Made by a program: the position numbers and the translations under genes | NCBI GenBank assembly: GCA_027625915.1 | Contig: JANTQA010000047.1 | Coordinates: 19,592,001 to 19,656,000, forward strand | DNA length: 64,000 bases | Origin: Anaeramoeba flamelloides | Taxonomy: Eukaryota; Metamonada; Anaeramoebidae | Reading direction: 5' to 3' | Shown: piece after piece, positions 23,501 to 35,619 of the stretch | How positions within the stretch are numbered: the stretch's first letter is position 1 | Layout of the letters: each line of letters starts with the position of its first letter | Notes under the pieces: generated by a model | The model's input: the letters and a program-made list of their open reading frames with translations, nothing else | Databases searched by the model: none | Told to the model about the DNA's origin: nothing

Positions 23501-26500
23501 TGAAATATGTGTTAGTTTATTAAAAATTATATTGGTGCTCTTAAGTTCTATATTCCCAAAAAATTTAAAAAAAAATGTAATTTTTTGATTTTTATTAATA
23601 TCAACAATTAAAATTTCAGAAAATTTATCTTAAAAAAAAAATTAAATTTGAAGAAATTTATTTTAATTTTTATATGGATATTATTTTTTGAGATATAAAA
23701 CTAAACCCTTTCACTTTGTATTTTCAGATTATGTTGATATAATAATTTTTAATTCTTTTATTATAGCCTAGATTGAAAAATATTTCAACAAATCCAAATA
23801 TTCTATAGATCTCAAAAAATAATTATAATAATAATTATGTTTTATCAAAATTCTATTTTAGGAAAAGAGAATTTCAGCTATAATTGATATTTCTTGTATA
23901 AAATTTTATTTAATAGGGTAAAGTTTTTAAAAAGTAATTCATTTTATTTGATAATATTCTTTTATTATTATTAAACAATTTTATGTTAATTAATTAAATT
24001 CCTTTTTTTTTTTTTACCTTACCTGAAATGTTTTTGTAACTTATTTATTATTAATAAAATAATAAACCACCTTTTGTTTTTATCTTACAAAAGTGCCAGA
24101 CTATTTTCTGGATAATTCTTTTGAATTTTATTAAATACAATTATATCCTTATTTTAGAAGTATTAAACTAAGATTTATTTAAACATTTTTTTACAATATT
24201 TACTCAACTTCAACTAATCAATTTAACAAAATATATCAGAACAATAAAAACAAAAAAAAAAAACTATTTCTATTACCTTCCCAATCTTTACAATTCCTTA
24301 TTTTGTGCATTTTAAAAAATACTTTAGATTCATAATAATTATTCATTTCCAAGCATAAGATTAATTTAGCATTTTTATTTCAATTACTAATCAGTTTGAG
24401 TAAAATGTGTAATTATTTGAAATTGTGAGATTCTATTCTATAAGAGTAAATTTAGCAAATCATGATATTGGTCTTCATACCAGTGTTAAAAATTAATTCG
24501 AATTTCAAACTTTGTAACTTTTCAAGTAATTTTTTCATATTTAGATTTCGAAAAATAATAATTTGATCAACACAAAGTTCCAAAAGAAACAATCAACTTT
24601 GAAAAATAAATTAAAAAAAACAAATTGAACCGATGATCAGATCAAAAGATATTTTTCTTGTATTTTTATACCTGGTTGATTGGATATTTACATCGATAAT
24701 ACTTTATAATTTTCGAATAATCCTTGAATCCCAACTTATTATTATATTAGATTTACTAACAATACAAATACCGTATAATAGAAATCATTTAAGTGTATTC
24801 TATATTTTTAATTCTCTTTAGTTAAAAAAAACACTTGACAGAATCATTTTTTTAAAAACCTCAGTTTAAATTCAAAATATTTCACAAAAAGGTTTAATAT
24901 AAAATGAACGATCTAAAGATTTTTTACCATTTCATTTTTTTTTTTTATGATCTAAGTACATATTGTTCCTTTTAAATTTTAGAGTAAGTTCAATTAAAAT
25001 ATGAGTATTATACCAGAAGTCGACACTTTAATTTTTTTTGAATTTACAATTGGATCTGAAAACTGTCTTGTTTATTTAGTTTGGTTTTGTTTGATTTTGA
25101 GTATTCAAAGTACTTGGTTTAAAAAGAATTTATTAGATTTTTTTTTACAACATAAAATAAAATGCCACAATAGAATGTTGAGATAAGAATAAAAGTTAAA
25201 CCATTTAACATTCTTCAAAGTAGATTAAACAAATCAACTTAACATTCTATTGTGGTAATTAATTTTACCTTTGAAAGATAAAATTAATAATTTTTTTTTC
25301 ATCAAGCACTTTAAATACGAAAAATCAACTATATACAGCCAAAGTAAAGTATGTTGTTTTCTAGTCTTCTTTAAAAATATTAGAAAGTGAAAATTTTGGA
25401 CTTTATGGTGTCTAGTCCCTTAAAAATAAAAAGTTAAAAAAAAAAAAAATGGAGTAATTTGGAAATAAACAAACCTTTACAATCTTATTTAAAAAATAAT
25501 ACTGTTAATTGCAAAATAAAAAGATCAAAATTTTCATTCAGCTTTCCAAAAAAAAAACACATTCAAAGAATTAAAATAAAACATCAAAGCTCCTAAATTC
25601 GAAAAGGGGTGAATGAACAACTTATTGTTGCTGAAAAAAATTGGGATGAGAAAAAAAAGTTGGACGATTATTTTGTCAAAAATTAAAAATTTAATTGTCA
25701 ACATTAGTAAAACTGATCAAAACCACCAGAATTTTTTGAAGATAATAAGAATCCAAATGGGGATTAAAGTCTTTTAAGAAGTATAGTATCCTACTTATTT
25801 TACTGTGATTTCAATTTCATCAAGATATTCTCAGAAGAATGTCTTAAAAATCAAATTCTTATTATAGAACTAAATCTTCACAGAAATGAAGAATTATCAC
25901 TGCTTTTTATCTTTGCCATTTTCAAATGTTATTTTAAAAATTAGTATTTCTTGTGTTAGTTCTTTGAATTTTAAATCGATTCCTTTGGGCCTTTAATCTT
26001 TAATCTTGATATTCAATGATATTTTTAAAAAAAAGAATAGATTCTTTTAAGATATACAATGAAAAATCGAAAAATCAGAAATTGGTGATTTTCACAATTG
26101 CTTTATCTTAACTAAAATCGAATTTTTCATAAGTTCTCACAAAATAATTCAGATTAAATATTAAGGATTATCTCTGAAAGTCTTAATTTGCCTGATATGA
26201 ATTACCCAAAAAATACACTTTTTTACTCATTTTTGCCACTTTTTACAATCAAAAATAAAGATATTGATTTTTAAGATATTCTATTTAAAGGACTTTGCGG
26301 AAATTGAAATGAAGAAAATCAAAGTTAGATACTATACTTCTGAAAAGCTTTTAATCCCAATTTGTATTCTTATTATCTTCAAAAAATTCTGGTGGTTTTG
26401 ATCAGTTTTACTAATGTTGACAATTAAATTTTTAATTTTTGACAAAATAATCATAACAATTTTTTTCCACAACAGTTAGGCTTGTTTAACAATTAAAAAT

Positions 26501-27426
26501 TTGAAATGTTACATGATTTATAAAATCTTTTATTTGGAAAGTCGAATGAAAATTTTGTTCCATTTATTTTGCAACAAATTGTAACTTAAAACAAACTCAG
26601 GTTTTGTGACAAAAATAAATTTATGTTTTTGATCGAAAAACACTTCCAAGACAACTTACAAAATAAAAAAAAAATAAAAAAATGAGAAGTGGGAAAATAA
26701 AAACACAAAGAAAATCTTTGTGAAACAATAAATGTGCACTTACGGAATTAACCCAATTTTCCCTGACTTGTTTTGGGCAATTAGCCAACCACTTTTGTGT
26801 GTTGCTTTCACAAGCAAAAATTCGTTTAATTTGAATCCTAGGTCAACTTCTTCAATTTTGTAAAAAGGCGCAATGGCTTGTACATAATATTCAGAAACAG
26901 GAAGGATCTTAAAACTGTTGTTTTGTTGTTGTTTATTGTCATGTTTTGGAAGTTTTTTGATCTCCTTTCGTTTGTTTTCTGTTTGTTTATTTACAGGCTG
27001 AAATTTGTTGACTTTTTGTTTGTTGGTAGTCTGGTTAATTTTGTTCTGTTTTTGGCCCCTCCTTATGTATTGTGGTTTTGGTTCCTTTTTCACACCAACT
27101 TTCTTCAGTTTTGCTTCTTGTGGGTTGATCCCAAAATAATTGTTTTTCTTTGCTTTGATTGTATCAAATTTGAGCTGGCGTTTTGGTAATTGCGGCGGCT
27201 TTCTACGACTGTTTGTTTGTATTCCCTTTTTCTCTGTTCTCTTCTTGTTTTGTCTGAAAAGCTTTGGGCTTTGTCTTTTTTGGTTTTGGTTGTTTGGTAA
27301 TTTTTTGGTGTTTGTGTTGGTAGTGCCGCTTGAAAAACTTGAATATCTTTTGTGGACTTGATGTGTTCTTTGAGGAAGTATGGGCTTGCTTTCGAATTGC
27401 TTTAATAACTCTGCAAATTGAGTCAT
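20586..27426 (-). CDS. two-exon gene encoding a basic protein with two SH3 domains
   Basis: Exon 1 is 27426-26744 and exon 2 is 20817-20586, giving 304 residues. Exon 1 ends ATT-CC at a GTAAGT donor. Exon 2 starts after TTTTTTAG with A-AAT-AAC-TAT-GTG. Joined, they restore the phase and complete an SH3 domain across the junction: GWLIAQNKSGKIGLIP-NNYV, the classic SH3 ending. A second SH3 (about 242-300) follows at once: YKAIKDNF, KKDDIFERIAK, YWIYAKN, EKGYVPRN. The first 175 residues are basic, disordered and Pro/Gln-rich. Such proteins act as adaptors binding Pro-rich partners; the partner is unknown. The 5926-base intron is filled with inverted-repeat elements, while the ribosomal genes nearby have introns of 150-430 bases. 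Lost exon pairing, giving two separate fragments, is the main alternative. Confidence 0.75.
21195..21380 (+). repeat. dispersed repeat R3, copy 3
   Basis: The plus strand matches the minus strand of 3620-3840 and 770-975, from GCATTTTTTCCATG through AAAAAAGATCAAGTG to the lysine-codon-rich tail. It lies in the giant intron of the SH3 gene. Confidence 0.45.
21703..21731. repeat. small perfect hairpin
   Basis: ACTTAAATTTC and GAAATTTAAGT form 11-base arms around a 7-base loop within the SH3 gene's intron. No function is assigned. Confidence 0.5.
22354..22591. mobile_element. MITE family F, copy 2
   Basis: TA-CTGATATTTGAATAACCAAA opens it and TTTAAATTTTATATACCAG-TA closes it. The family ends match 15206-15368. 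It lies in the SH3 gene's intron and is non-coding. Confidence 0.65.
22777..23324. mobile_element. MITE family D, long copy 1
   Basis: CAGTTCCAACCCTAC at the left mirrors GTAGGATTGGAACGGCTG-TA at the right, and the arms continue through AGACATAGAAATTGATT. The interior, including GGTGACGAAAGTTTATC and ATCTTCAATTTCCAAAA, matches the copy at 60398-60898, so the family is defined by more than its ends. It is intronic and non-coding. Confidence 0.7.
25165..25256. mobile_element. tiny inverted-repeat element
   Basis: CCACAATAGAATGTTGAGAT and TTAACATTCTATTGTGG are inverted arms about 50 bases apart. It resembles a miniature DNA element within the SH3 gene's intron. Confidence 0.55.
25502..26581. 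mobile_element. foldback element, family B, about 1.08 kb
   Basis: TA flanks both ends. The arms begin CTGTTAATTGCAAAATAAAA on the left and, inverted, GTTGCAAAATAAATGGAACA on the right, and run inward some 370 bases with recognisable matches (CAAAACCACCAGAATTTTTT, then CTTAAAAATCAA). The whole element could fold on itself. It has no transposase frame. Short relatives are at 14523-14743 and 40842-41069. It lies 160 bases from the donor of SH3-gene exon 1, inside its intron. Confidence 0.75.
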
Positions 27427-29358
27427 TTTTTGAAGTTTGGGCTAAAATAAAAAAATGAAAAAAAAATGGAAAAGAAAATATTTTTACTCTGTTTGAAAGA
27501 ATCCATATCAAACTCAGAACGAATTCACATGTTTTTGAGAAAATGGTCAATTAAAGTTCAAGTTTTGAAAAATTATTTAAAAAGGGGAATAGTATTTTTA
27601 CCTTTTACAAATTGTGAATTACAACTTGAATTTTTTTGAAAAAAAAATGGAAAAATATTTTTTTTTTGGGATTTATCTTGAAATTTCTTTTTTGTTTTTT
27701 TGAGTTAACTTGAAATCGGTTTTGTAACCCGATTTGTAGAAATATTCACAATTTTGTTAAGAAACAAGTTATACTTTATTTTTTTGTTGAGAAAAATAAA
27801 ATAAATAACCTCTGTTTTAAATTTAGTAATTTGCTCCAATTCAACATTTGATCCAAAGATTAGAAAATTTCAAAACTCACAAAAAACAATAAGAAAAGAG
27901 GTTGACAACAACGGTGAAACAAGTGAAAGATTCGTATATACACTTTATCGGACTGAATACTCATATTTTTTTTTTTTTTCAAAAGTAATAGAGTAATTCT
28001 TTACATAAGGATACAATTAAACACGATATGTGACTTCATTTATCGACTTGAGAGAAATGAGTTATCATTTTTTAAAAGAAGTTCATTTTTTCTAGTGAAA
28101 TTTTAATTAAAAAGATTTAGATTCTTTTTTGTTGATTTTTGGATTCAATCCAAAAGAATAATTTGCCAAATATTCAAATTTTTGAAGAAATCTCACTTTT
28201 AGTAATTTCCAAGAGTATGTAAGAAGTTGTAACATTTAATTTTTAATCTTATTTTAAAAAAATAAAATAAAAATAAATCAATTATTGAATCCTTGAAAAT
28301 CTAAAAAAATTGATCATCTTTTTGATATTCACAAATATTTATTACAATTTCTTGAAATATTAAAGATCAGGCAATATTATTTTTCAAGTGTTAAGAATAT
28401 AAACAAGGAATTATCATATAAAAATCAGTTAAATGATAATATCTATTTTTTTTTATTATCATTATTTATTTGAATGAGTTGTAGTTATTAGAAAATCTTT
28501 AAAAAATTAAGAAATAATTGTAAAGTCGATTGATAAATTTAATCCTTTGTGATATGAATAACTCATTGAAAAAAATTGAAATTGGGTTATTAATTATTAA
28601 CTAAAAATAATCAAATTAAATAATATTTATTTTGATAATAAGTTGAATTTTACAAGTTTAAAAAAAAGTATTTTGCAAGAATTTTTTATTTTCTTGTTTG
28701 TTTTTTTTGCACCTATTTTTATTTGTTCAATTTAAAGAAAAAATTGATTTGAACTGTTCTTTGAATTAAAAAATTAGATCTTTTTCAAGTTTAAAATAAT
28801 TATTGTATTTATTTTCAAATTGAGTAGATTTTTTACACTGGATTATTCCAAAATTTGGTGGTTTCTATTTTTAAATTGTATTTTTTGTACATTTCCTTTA
28901 GAAACCAAATAAGATTTCTTTCTTCTTTCAAAGAAAATAATTTTTTTTAAATAAATTAGAAATATGTTGAATTTTGAACTTTACAAAAAAACAGAAAAAT
29001 GATATCAAACCTTTTAAAAACACTTTAATAAATTTCTGAAAATAACTTTGAAATAAAGTTTGGTTCTGTCGTAATGAGATTTTTACACCATTTTTCAATT
29101 TAAAGATTGAGGTAAAATTTATTTGAATTTTGCTATTTTATGGACTTGAAGATTTTTTTTAGGTTATTAGTCCCTTAAAGGAATACAAATTTCATATTTG
29201 ATATTATTGTCTTAGATACCCATTTATTAAAAATCCTCTTATAGTCACGCCGATCAAGAATATAAATCAAAAGGATTCATCAAAATAAATTCCTTGATAA
29301 TTTTCATTTTTTTTTTATTAATTCTAAACATAATTCTAAAGAAACATAATTCTTTTAA
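27427..29358. other. AT-rich intergenic DNA between divergent genes
   Basis: The SH3 gene runs left and the uS17 gene runs right from this 1.9-kb stretch, so it should hold both promoters. No clear repeat, RNA gene or motif could be supported. Confidence 0.5.
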
Positions 29359-29635
29359 ATGACCGAACAAAACCAAAGAGCATTCCAAAAACAAAAAGGT
29401 GTCTTTGTTTCAGACAAAAGAAGAGTACTTGGAAGATGGGTCAAAGGAAAATCAAGACTTGTTAAAAAAATTGGATTAGGTTTTAAAACACCAAAAGAAG
29501 CAATTGAAGGAACATATATTGACAAAAAATGGTAACTATTTCTTTTTTAAATTCACACACAACACGCAACTCAATTTTGTTTTAAAAAAAAAAAAATCAA
29601 AAAACAATAATAACATTTTGCTTTTGAAAATTCTT

Positions 29636-29669
<34 letters not shown>

Positions 29670-30175
29670 ATTTTCGATCATTTTTTTTTTTTTTGTTTTT
29701 TTGAACAATAAAAACAGTCCATTTACAGGAAACGTAAGTATCAGAGGAAGAATCTTAAGAGGTGTTGTAATTAGCACAAAAATGGAAAGAACAATTATCA
29801 TCAGACGTGATTATCTTCACTATTTAAAAAAATATAACAGATTTGAAAAACGACATAGAAATCTTCCAGCCCATTGCTCTCCATGTTTCAAACATGTTAA
29901 ACCAGGTGACATTGTTACAATTGGTCAAACTAGGTAAATCTCTTTTTTTTTTTTTTTTTATATTATTATTTTTTCTTTTTTGTTTCCTTGGATTTACTTT
30001 TTGTTAATTTTTTTTTTTTATTTTTTTTTTTTTGCTTTTTTTTTTTTTTTTTTCTTTTATTATGTTGTAATTACCAAATTTTTATAGACCATTATCAAAA
30101 ACTGTACACTTCAATGTAATTAAATGGGAACCACAACAAGGTGTTGATGCTGTTAAACAATTTAGACAATTTTAA
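29359..30175 (+). CDS. RPS11: small-subunit ribosomal protein uS17 (RPS11)
   Basis: There are three exons: 29359-29531, 29718-29933 and 30088-30175. They join to 158 residues, the usual length for cytosolic RPS11. The start, [16 protein letters not shown], and the blocks [59 protein letters not shown] and [19 protein letters not shown] are diagnostic. The protein binds 18S rRNA in the 40S subunit. Introns are 186 and 154 bases, GT-AG, T-rich, with phases that restore Cys and Arg codons at the joins. An AATAAA at 30284-30289 lies about 110 bases past the stop and could be the polyadenylation signal. Confidence 0.97.
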
Positions 30176-30756
30176 ATTTGGATCAACTCTCATCATTAAT
30201 GGTGATCTTTAAATTACTTTTTCTTCTTTCTGAGATTTAAATTAGATCTAAAAATGAAATGTTATTCATTGAATAACCAAACCAATAAAAAAAAAAACTA
30301 ACCCAAAAGAATAAAGTTTCTTTATTTTTTTCTTTTTTTTTTACTTTATTTTTTCTTTTGTTCTTTCAGGACTCATTTGACAAAATTGAAAGAGAACAAG
30401 TTTTAAAAAAGTATCTCGTAAACAGTTTCAAATAAGAGACAGCAAATATATTGAACACTTTTTAAAAATTTCTGTGCTACACAACCCAAAATGACTTTAT
30501 TTAGTTCGATCACTAATAATTCATAAAAAATTGAGGATTTCTTCGTTTTAATCACACAAAGTTTAGTATTATTATTTTGAGATCTATTTGTGGAATACAT
30601 CTAAAGCTCCATTACATTTGTTTTAATCAACAAACTTTTGTCATTTTATATACAATTTGGTTACAACTAAATATAATTTACAGAAGTTTTTCAAATTGTT
30701 TATATCTTCCAAACAAATTACATCTCAATTATGGTTCTATTTTCTATAATTTGATA
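30176..30756. other. 3' region of uS17 gene and intergenic DNA
   Basis: It holds the likely 3' UTR (to about 30310) and then AT-rich DNA without a recognisable gene. Confidence 0.5.
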
Positions 30757-30891
30757 CAGTCTTTCCAAGGCTACCATAAAATTCTAAATAAAATACAATT
30801 GAGTTTTCTATTCTTATTTTCCATTTTCAAAAAATTCATAAATAAGAGTTATTATTCAAAATAAAATTTTATGGTAGCCTTGGAACGACTG
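30757..30891. mobile_element. MITE family D, short copy
   Basis: TA-CAGTCTTTCCAAGGCTACC and GGTAGCCTTGGAACGACTG-TA are near-perfect inverted ends of a 135-base element. It shares its ends with the longer copies at 22777-23324 and 60398-60898 but has a much shorter centre. Confidence 0.85.
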
Positions 30892-31039
30892 TATTTTTTT
30901 TCCACCTTAGAGAGAAAAACACATTGGTTAATATAAAAAATAAAGAATATAAAAACTTCATTGATTATGGAATGAATTCAAATTCCTGAAAAATAAATTC
31001 ATATTATTTTTTTCCTGAATAATTGATTTTGTGATAAGA

Positions 31040-31460
31040 ATTAGATCAATTGTATTGGTAATAATTCATTAAGGAAGTAGGTGCATTTGACCATTTTCTT
31101 TAAAAGTTTTAATTGCTATAACACTTACTGAAAAAAGATTTTTTGAGTACAACAGGCTATTGAAACTTTAAAACCAAAATACCATAGTTTTATTTGTGAA
31201 AAGAAAACGAAACCAAATGAAATCAGAGTTGAATCTTTAATGTATTTCAACATTTTTTAAATTCAATATTTGGTTTTATTAAATTATGTTTTGGATTGGG
31301 TGTCTATTATGGGGTGATTGGATTTAATAATGGAATAAACCAAAAAAAAAAAAAAAAAAAAATAGACCCAAGAATGTGTGAATTTTAAACAAATATTTTC
31401 TTTTAGAAGACTAAACAAGAAAGATCAACTTTCCAGAGAAACTTGTTGAAATTAAGAATT
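31040..31460 (-). repeat. dispersed repeat R2, copy 1
   Basis: The minus strand matches 48180-48640 (plus) over several blocks: TTTCAACAAGTTT, AAAGTTGATCTTTCTTGTTT, AAAGAAAATATTTGTT, TTGGTTT..TTCTTTTCACAAATA and the CTTACT/CTACTTCCCTTAAT type end. The order of blocks differs between copies, so it may be a rearranged mobile element. No frame survives and no family was recognised. Confidence 0.5.
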
Positions 31461-34400
31461 AAAAAAAAAAAATTCCAATCACAGTATATGTTAGAAGATT
31501 GTTTTTCTTTATCTTCTTCATTTGTAAAGTGGATAAACAAGTTATTTTCTTGAATTTCTTATACCCATTACAATTAATAATTTGACAAAACCATTTTTTT
31601 ACTTATTTGCTTTCAAAACTCTTTTTTCAAATAGTGTTATCAAATCAAGCAAAAAACAAAAAATGCTATTTCAATATTAAAAATAAAAAGGTGGTGAATT
31701 ATAAAAACCAAAATACAACAGCAATATTAAGTTTAACTCAAAGAAAAATAAAAGATTGTAAAAAAATTGAAATCAAAATTCAGTGTTATTTTTGCTTTTT
31801 AACATTTTACTGAAAAAGTAAATGTTTGAAAACCAAATAAATATATCCAATAAATCTATGCTTCGAAATAAGTATATAAAAAATCACATATCTTTTGAAT
31901 CAAATCTAAAATTTGATCAAATAAATGAATTATTAGAATTTGAATTCATTTTGGGAAATACTTTAGAAATTAAAATCAATAATTTATTTATTATTTTTTT
32001 TTAAAACAAAAGTATACCCCTTTTAAAATTAAAAATATATCAGAATAGAAAGAAATAATTATATCGAAAATTTGAAATAACATCAAGTAATAAATGAAAG
32101 TTTTGATTTAAAGTTTATTTTTATCAATTTTTGAATGATTAAGATTTAAATTTTTTTAATTGTTATATAAATCTCTTTGAAACTTGAGTAAATAAACAAT
32201 TCACCCTTTTATTTAAATAATCCAGGTTTTTTTTTCCAATACATGAATCTATATGATTTTGCTTAGAATAAACCATGAAACCTAAAAATTTTAAAATTTA
32301 CTTACTCTCTTAATATGCAATTCTGTGTTAAGGATATGAATTGGTTGTATATTGTAACAGAAAATTGAATTTTTTTTGATATTTTAATATAGTGATTCTT
32401 GCTTTTTTTATTTTTTTTCAGGGAATTTAATTGGATTTTATTTAATCCAAGATAAAAATTAATAATAGAATAAAATATATAAATTGAATATTAATAAAAA
32501 TATATTTGATATTTATTTGATCTTTTATTACCAAGTTATGAACCCTATACTGTTAAAAAATTATATACAAAAGTTAATTTACGATTAATTTTTTTTAAGC
32601 TATTTTATTAACACGATACTTATCTAAAAAAACTCAAATAATGAAAAAAAAATAAATGGTGATTAAATTTGCGTATGTCCTATATTTTCGGAATTCAAAT
32701 GAATCAAATAAAATCAAAGATTTTACCAAATTATTCGAATTTTGAAAAAGTTAAAGGCATTTTTTTTTTAACTTTTTGAAATAAACCGACACTTTCTGAC
32801 ATTTTCTGTTCATTCTAAAATTTAAAAAAAAAACTAACCAAAAATCGGAAAAAATATTTTTTCCAATTTATCAGAACAAATAATTCTTGAATAGCCCACA
32901 TAAAAGATCTATTATTTGAAAGATATTCAGCAAATTTAAAATACTTTTATATAATAAACCAAAATGAACTCTTAGCTATAAAGAAAAACATTTTCTAATT
33001 TTTTAATATTAAATTTCGAAAAAATATTACTAGAAACTGGAAAATTAGATTGTTCAACTTAAATTGTAAAATATCTTTAATAATATATATATATTTTTAA
33101 CGATCTTTTATTAATCAAATATATATATAATGATGGAAGTTATTAAAAAGCGAAAAATCAGTTAATATTTTTTTATAAGAAAAATTTTTTCATGATTGTA
33201 TAGAATGGATTTTTATTTTTAGAATTCTTTTTATAACATATAATTGTTCAATTGGAATTATAACTTTTCACATTATGATCCAAAGGAAAGAAAGGAAGTA
33301 TTTAATTTATAATTACTTTAAAAAAAATTAAAAACAATAGTTTTTTTTTTGTTGAGATATTAAAGTAGATAGGACATTCAAAAAAAAAATACCCCCTGCT
33401 TACCTGAAATACTTAATTGTTTTGCAGTATATTGTAATATAATAAATGTTTGTATTATCCTAACATATGTAATCTATTTTCTTGAAAATATTTTGTGAAA
33501 AAAATTGTTACGAAACAAAGATAAGAAGAAAAGAAAAGAAAGTGGGTAATAATTTTTTCAAAAATAAAAAAATTATAAAAAAATTAAACATTTAATTGAA
33601 AGGTTTTTTTAGTTATAAAATTGGTTTTTTATTTTTAAAGATGTTAGGTAACTCATTTTTAATAGAATACATTTGCTTTAATGGACTCAGTGAAAAAATA
33701 TTATTGTTTTTTTTTGATATTTTTTTCTAATTATTTCACTTAAATCTTTAGATAATTTTTTTTCAAAGTTTTTTTAGTTAGTAATTCTAAGTACTGAATT
33801 TTAAAAAAACTTATCATATGTTATTAAATTTAGTAAATCAAAAAATGGGAATGATTTAAAGATATTTACATTTAACAAAAAGTAAAAACAACACATAGAT
33901 ACATGAATATATAAAAAGTAATAAACTTTTTTCCAGAGAAAGAGGTACGATGTTATGGGTTGATTAAATCCATTTAAAGGGTTTGAAAAGAATATTAAAA
34001 GAAAAAAATATTTAGAAAATTTCGAACTGAAATAATTTTCTTCTTTTTTTACTTTTTTTACTTTTTTTACTTTTTTTTTAATAGTTTTTTTTTTTTTTTT
34101 ATTATTCATGGTCTTGAGACGCAAAGTAAAAAGAATTTATTCTAAAGCAATTGAAATATTGAAAATGATTCTAGAAATTCCATATTGATTATTATTAGAT
34201 ACTTTTTCGGAATTCAACCCAGATCAAAAGTAACAATTTCGTTTTTCTCAATGTGCTTAAAGAATTTACAATTTTCAATTTTGTACCAATATATCTATAA
34301 ATTATTTTGATTTACTTCAAACAGATATCATCTATTATCATACATATATTGTTATATTTATTTCTAATTTATTCTTTAAAGAGGCGATTATAAATAAATA

Positions 34401-34951
34401 ATTGATATTTGTAATTGTTTTGTGCCCCTTTTATAGAAAAAAAGGTTTAACAAAATTCCAAAGTCACTATAACTTTTTAGAAGAATCGAATTTGATATTT
34501 TAATCCAAATTTTAAACATTTTTAAAAATCATAATCATAAAGATTCTATTAGAAAAAAATAAAAATAAAACTCAAATAAGACTTTCATATCAAAAAAAAA
34601 TTTATATTCAAATGACAAAAACAATTACTTTTATTGTTTGATAATTTTAAAGGTGTTGGGAAATATTTTTCCTCTGAGTTCAACTTTATATCTTGTTTTC
34701 ATTCTGGAAAAACATGTATAATATGAATTAGTGAGTGAATTTTTTGAAAAAATATCAACTTTTCTTATTCTTTATTAAAAACTTTTCGAATTTCAGATCA
34801 AAAAATAAAATTTGTTTAACATAAAAACCCTGTTAACCTTGGGACTGCTGTATTATTTAAATATTTATGATTGATTTTGTTTGAATAATTAAAATTTATA
34901 TGGAATTTAAGATTAATTATTTTATAAATGTAGTGTAAATTAAATGTAATA
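31461..34951. other. long AT-rich intergenic DNA
   Basis: No convincing gene is visible. A short stretch near 32285-32360 resembles one end of repeat R2. Short frames at 31607-32004 and 33801-34124 have only local AT bias behind them and no recognisable motifs. Confidence 0.45.
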
Positions 34952-35308
34952 CAGCAATTTCAAACCTGGTGCGCACGATCTAACTTAACTTAAAATTTAA
35001 ATTTTCATTAAACTTTCTTTGAACTTCGAGATCTGTTAAAACTAAATTAAGATTAAAACACCAAAAATCAAGAATATCTAAATGACAAGCTTTGTAAACA
35101 ACTTTTCCATTTTTTTATTAAACTTTTTTGAAATTATTTTAAAAAAGATTACATTTTGTAAGGGATCTTGAATATTAAGGATAATACAAGAAGATTTGAG
35201 TCCAAAATAACAATCATCCTTTTCAATTGAAAAGAGTTTAAAGAAAGTTTAATGAAAATTTAAATTTTAAGTTAAGTTAGATCGTGCGCACCAGGTTTGA
35301 AATTGCTG
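34952..35308. mobile_element. MITE family C, well-preserved
   Basis: TA flanks a 357-base element whose ends, CAGCAATTTCAAACCTGGTG and its complement, are identical for about 68 bases, including the unusual GC-rich GTGCGCACGATC. Near-identical arms suggest a recent insertion. There is no coding capacity. The CAG ends and TA flanks suit a Tc1/mariner-type element moved by another copy's enzyme. Confidence 0.85.
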
Positions 35309-35619
35309 TATTTCGAGACATGAAAAAATAAAAAACTAAATAATTATGTTTCAATTTCTTATTTGAATAGATTTTTTGAAAATTAATAAATTCGATTGAA
35401 AAAAAAAAAAAAAAAAAAAAAAAAGTAGGAATTATTTAAAATTGATATTTGTTCTATTTATAAAATATAAATAAGTTTCACTTTATCAAAAGATAAAATA
35501 TGATCAAATTTAATTGGATTTTTTTTTCAGTAAAAAAAAATAAAGAAAATTTAATTTTTATGTTTTTAGATTGATTACTTTGTTTTGAGATAAAAATGAA
35601 ATATTTCTTTTTCTCAAAA

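Noticed and set aside
30577-30864. Plus-strand 95-codon frame downstream of uS17
   Set aside because: It runs through a MITE (30757-30891) and has no recognisable content.
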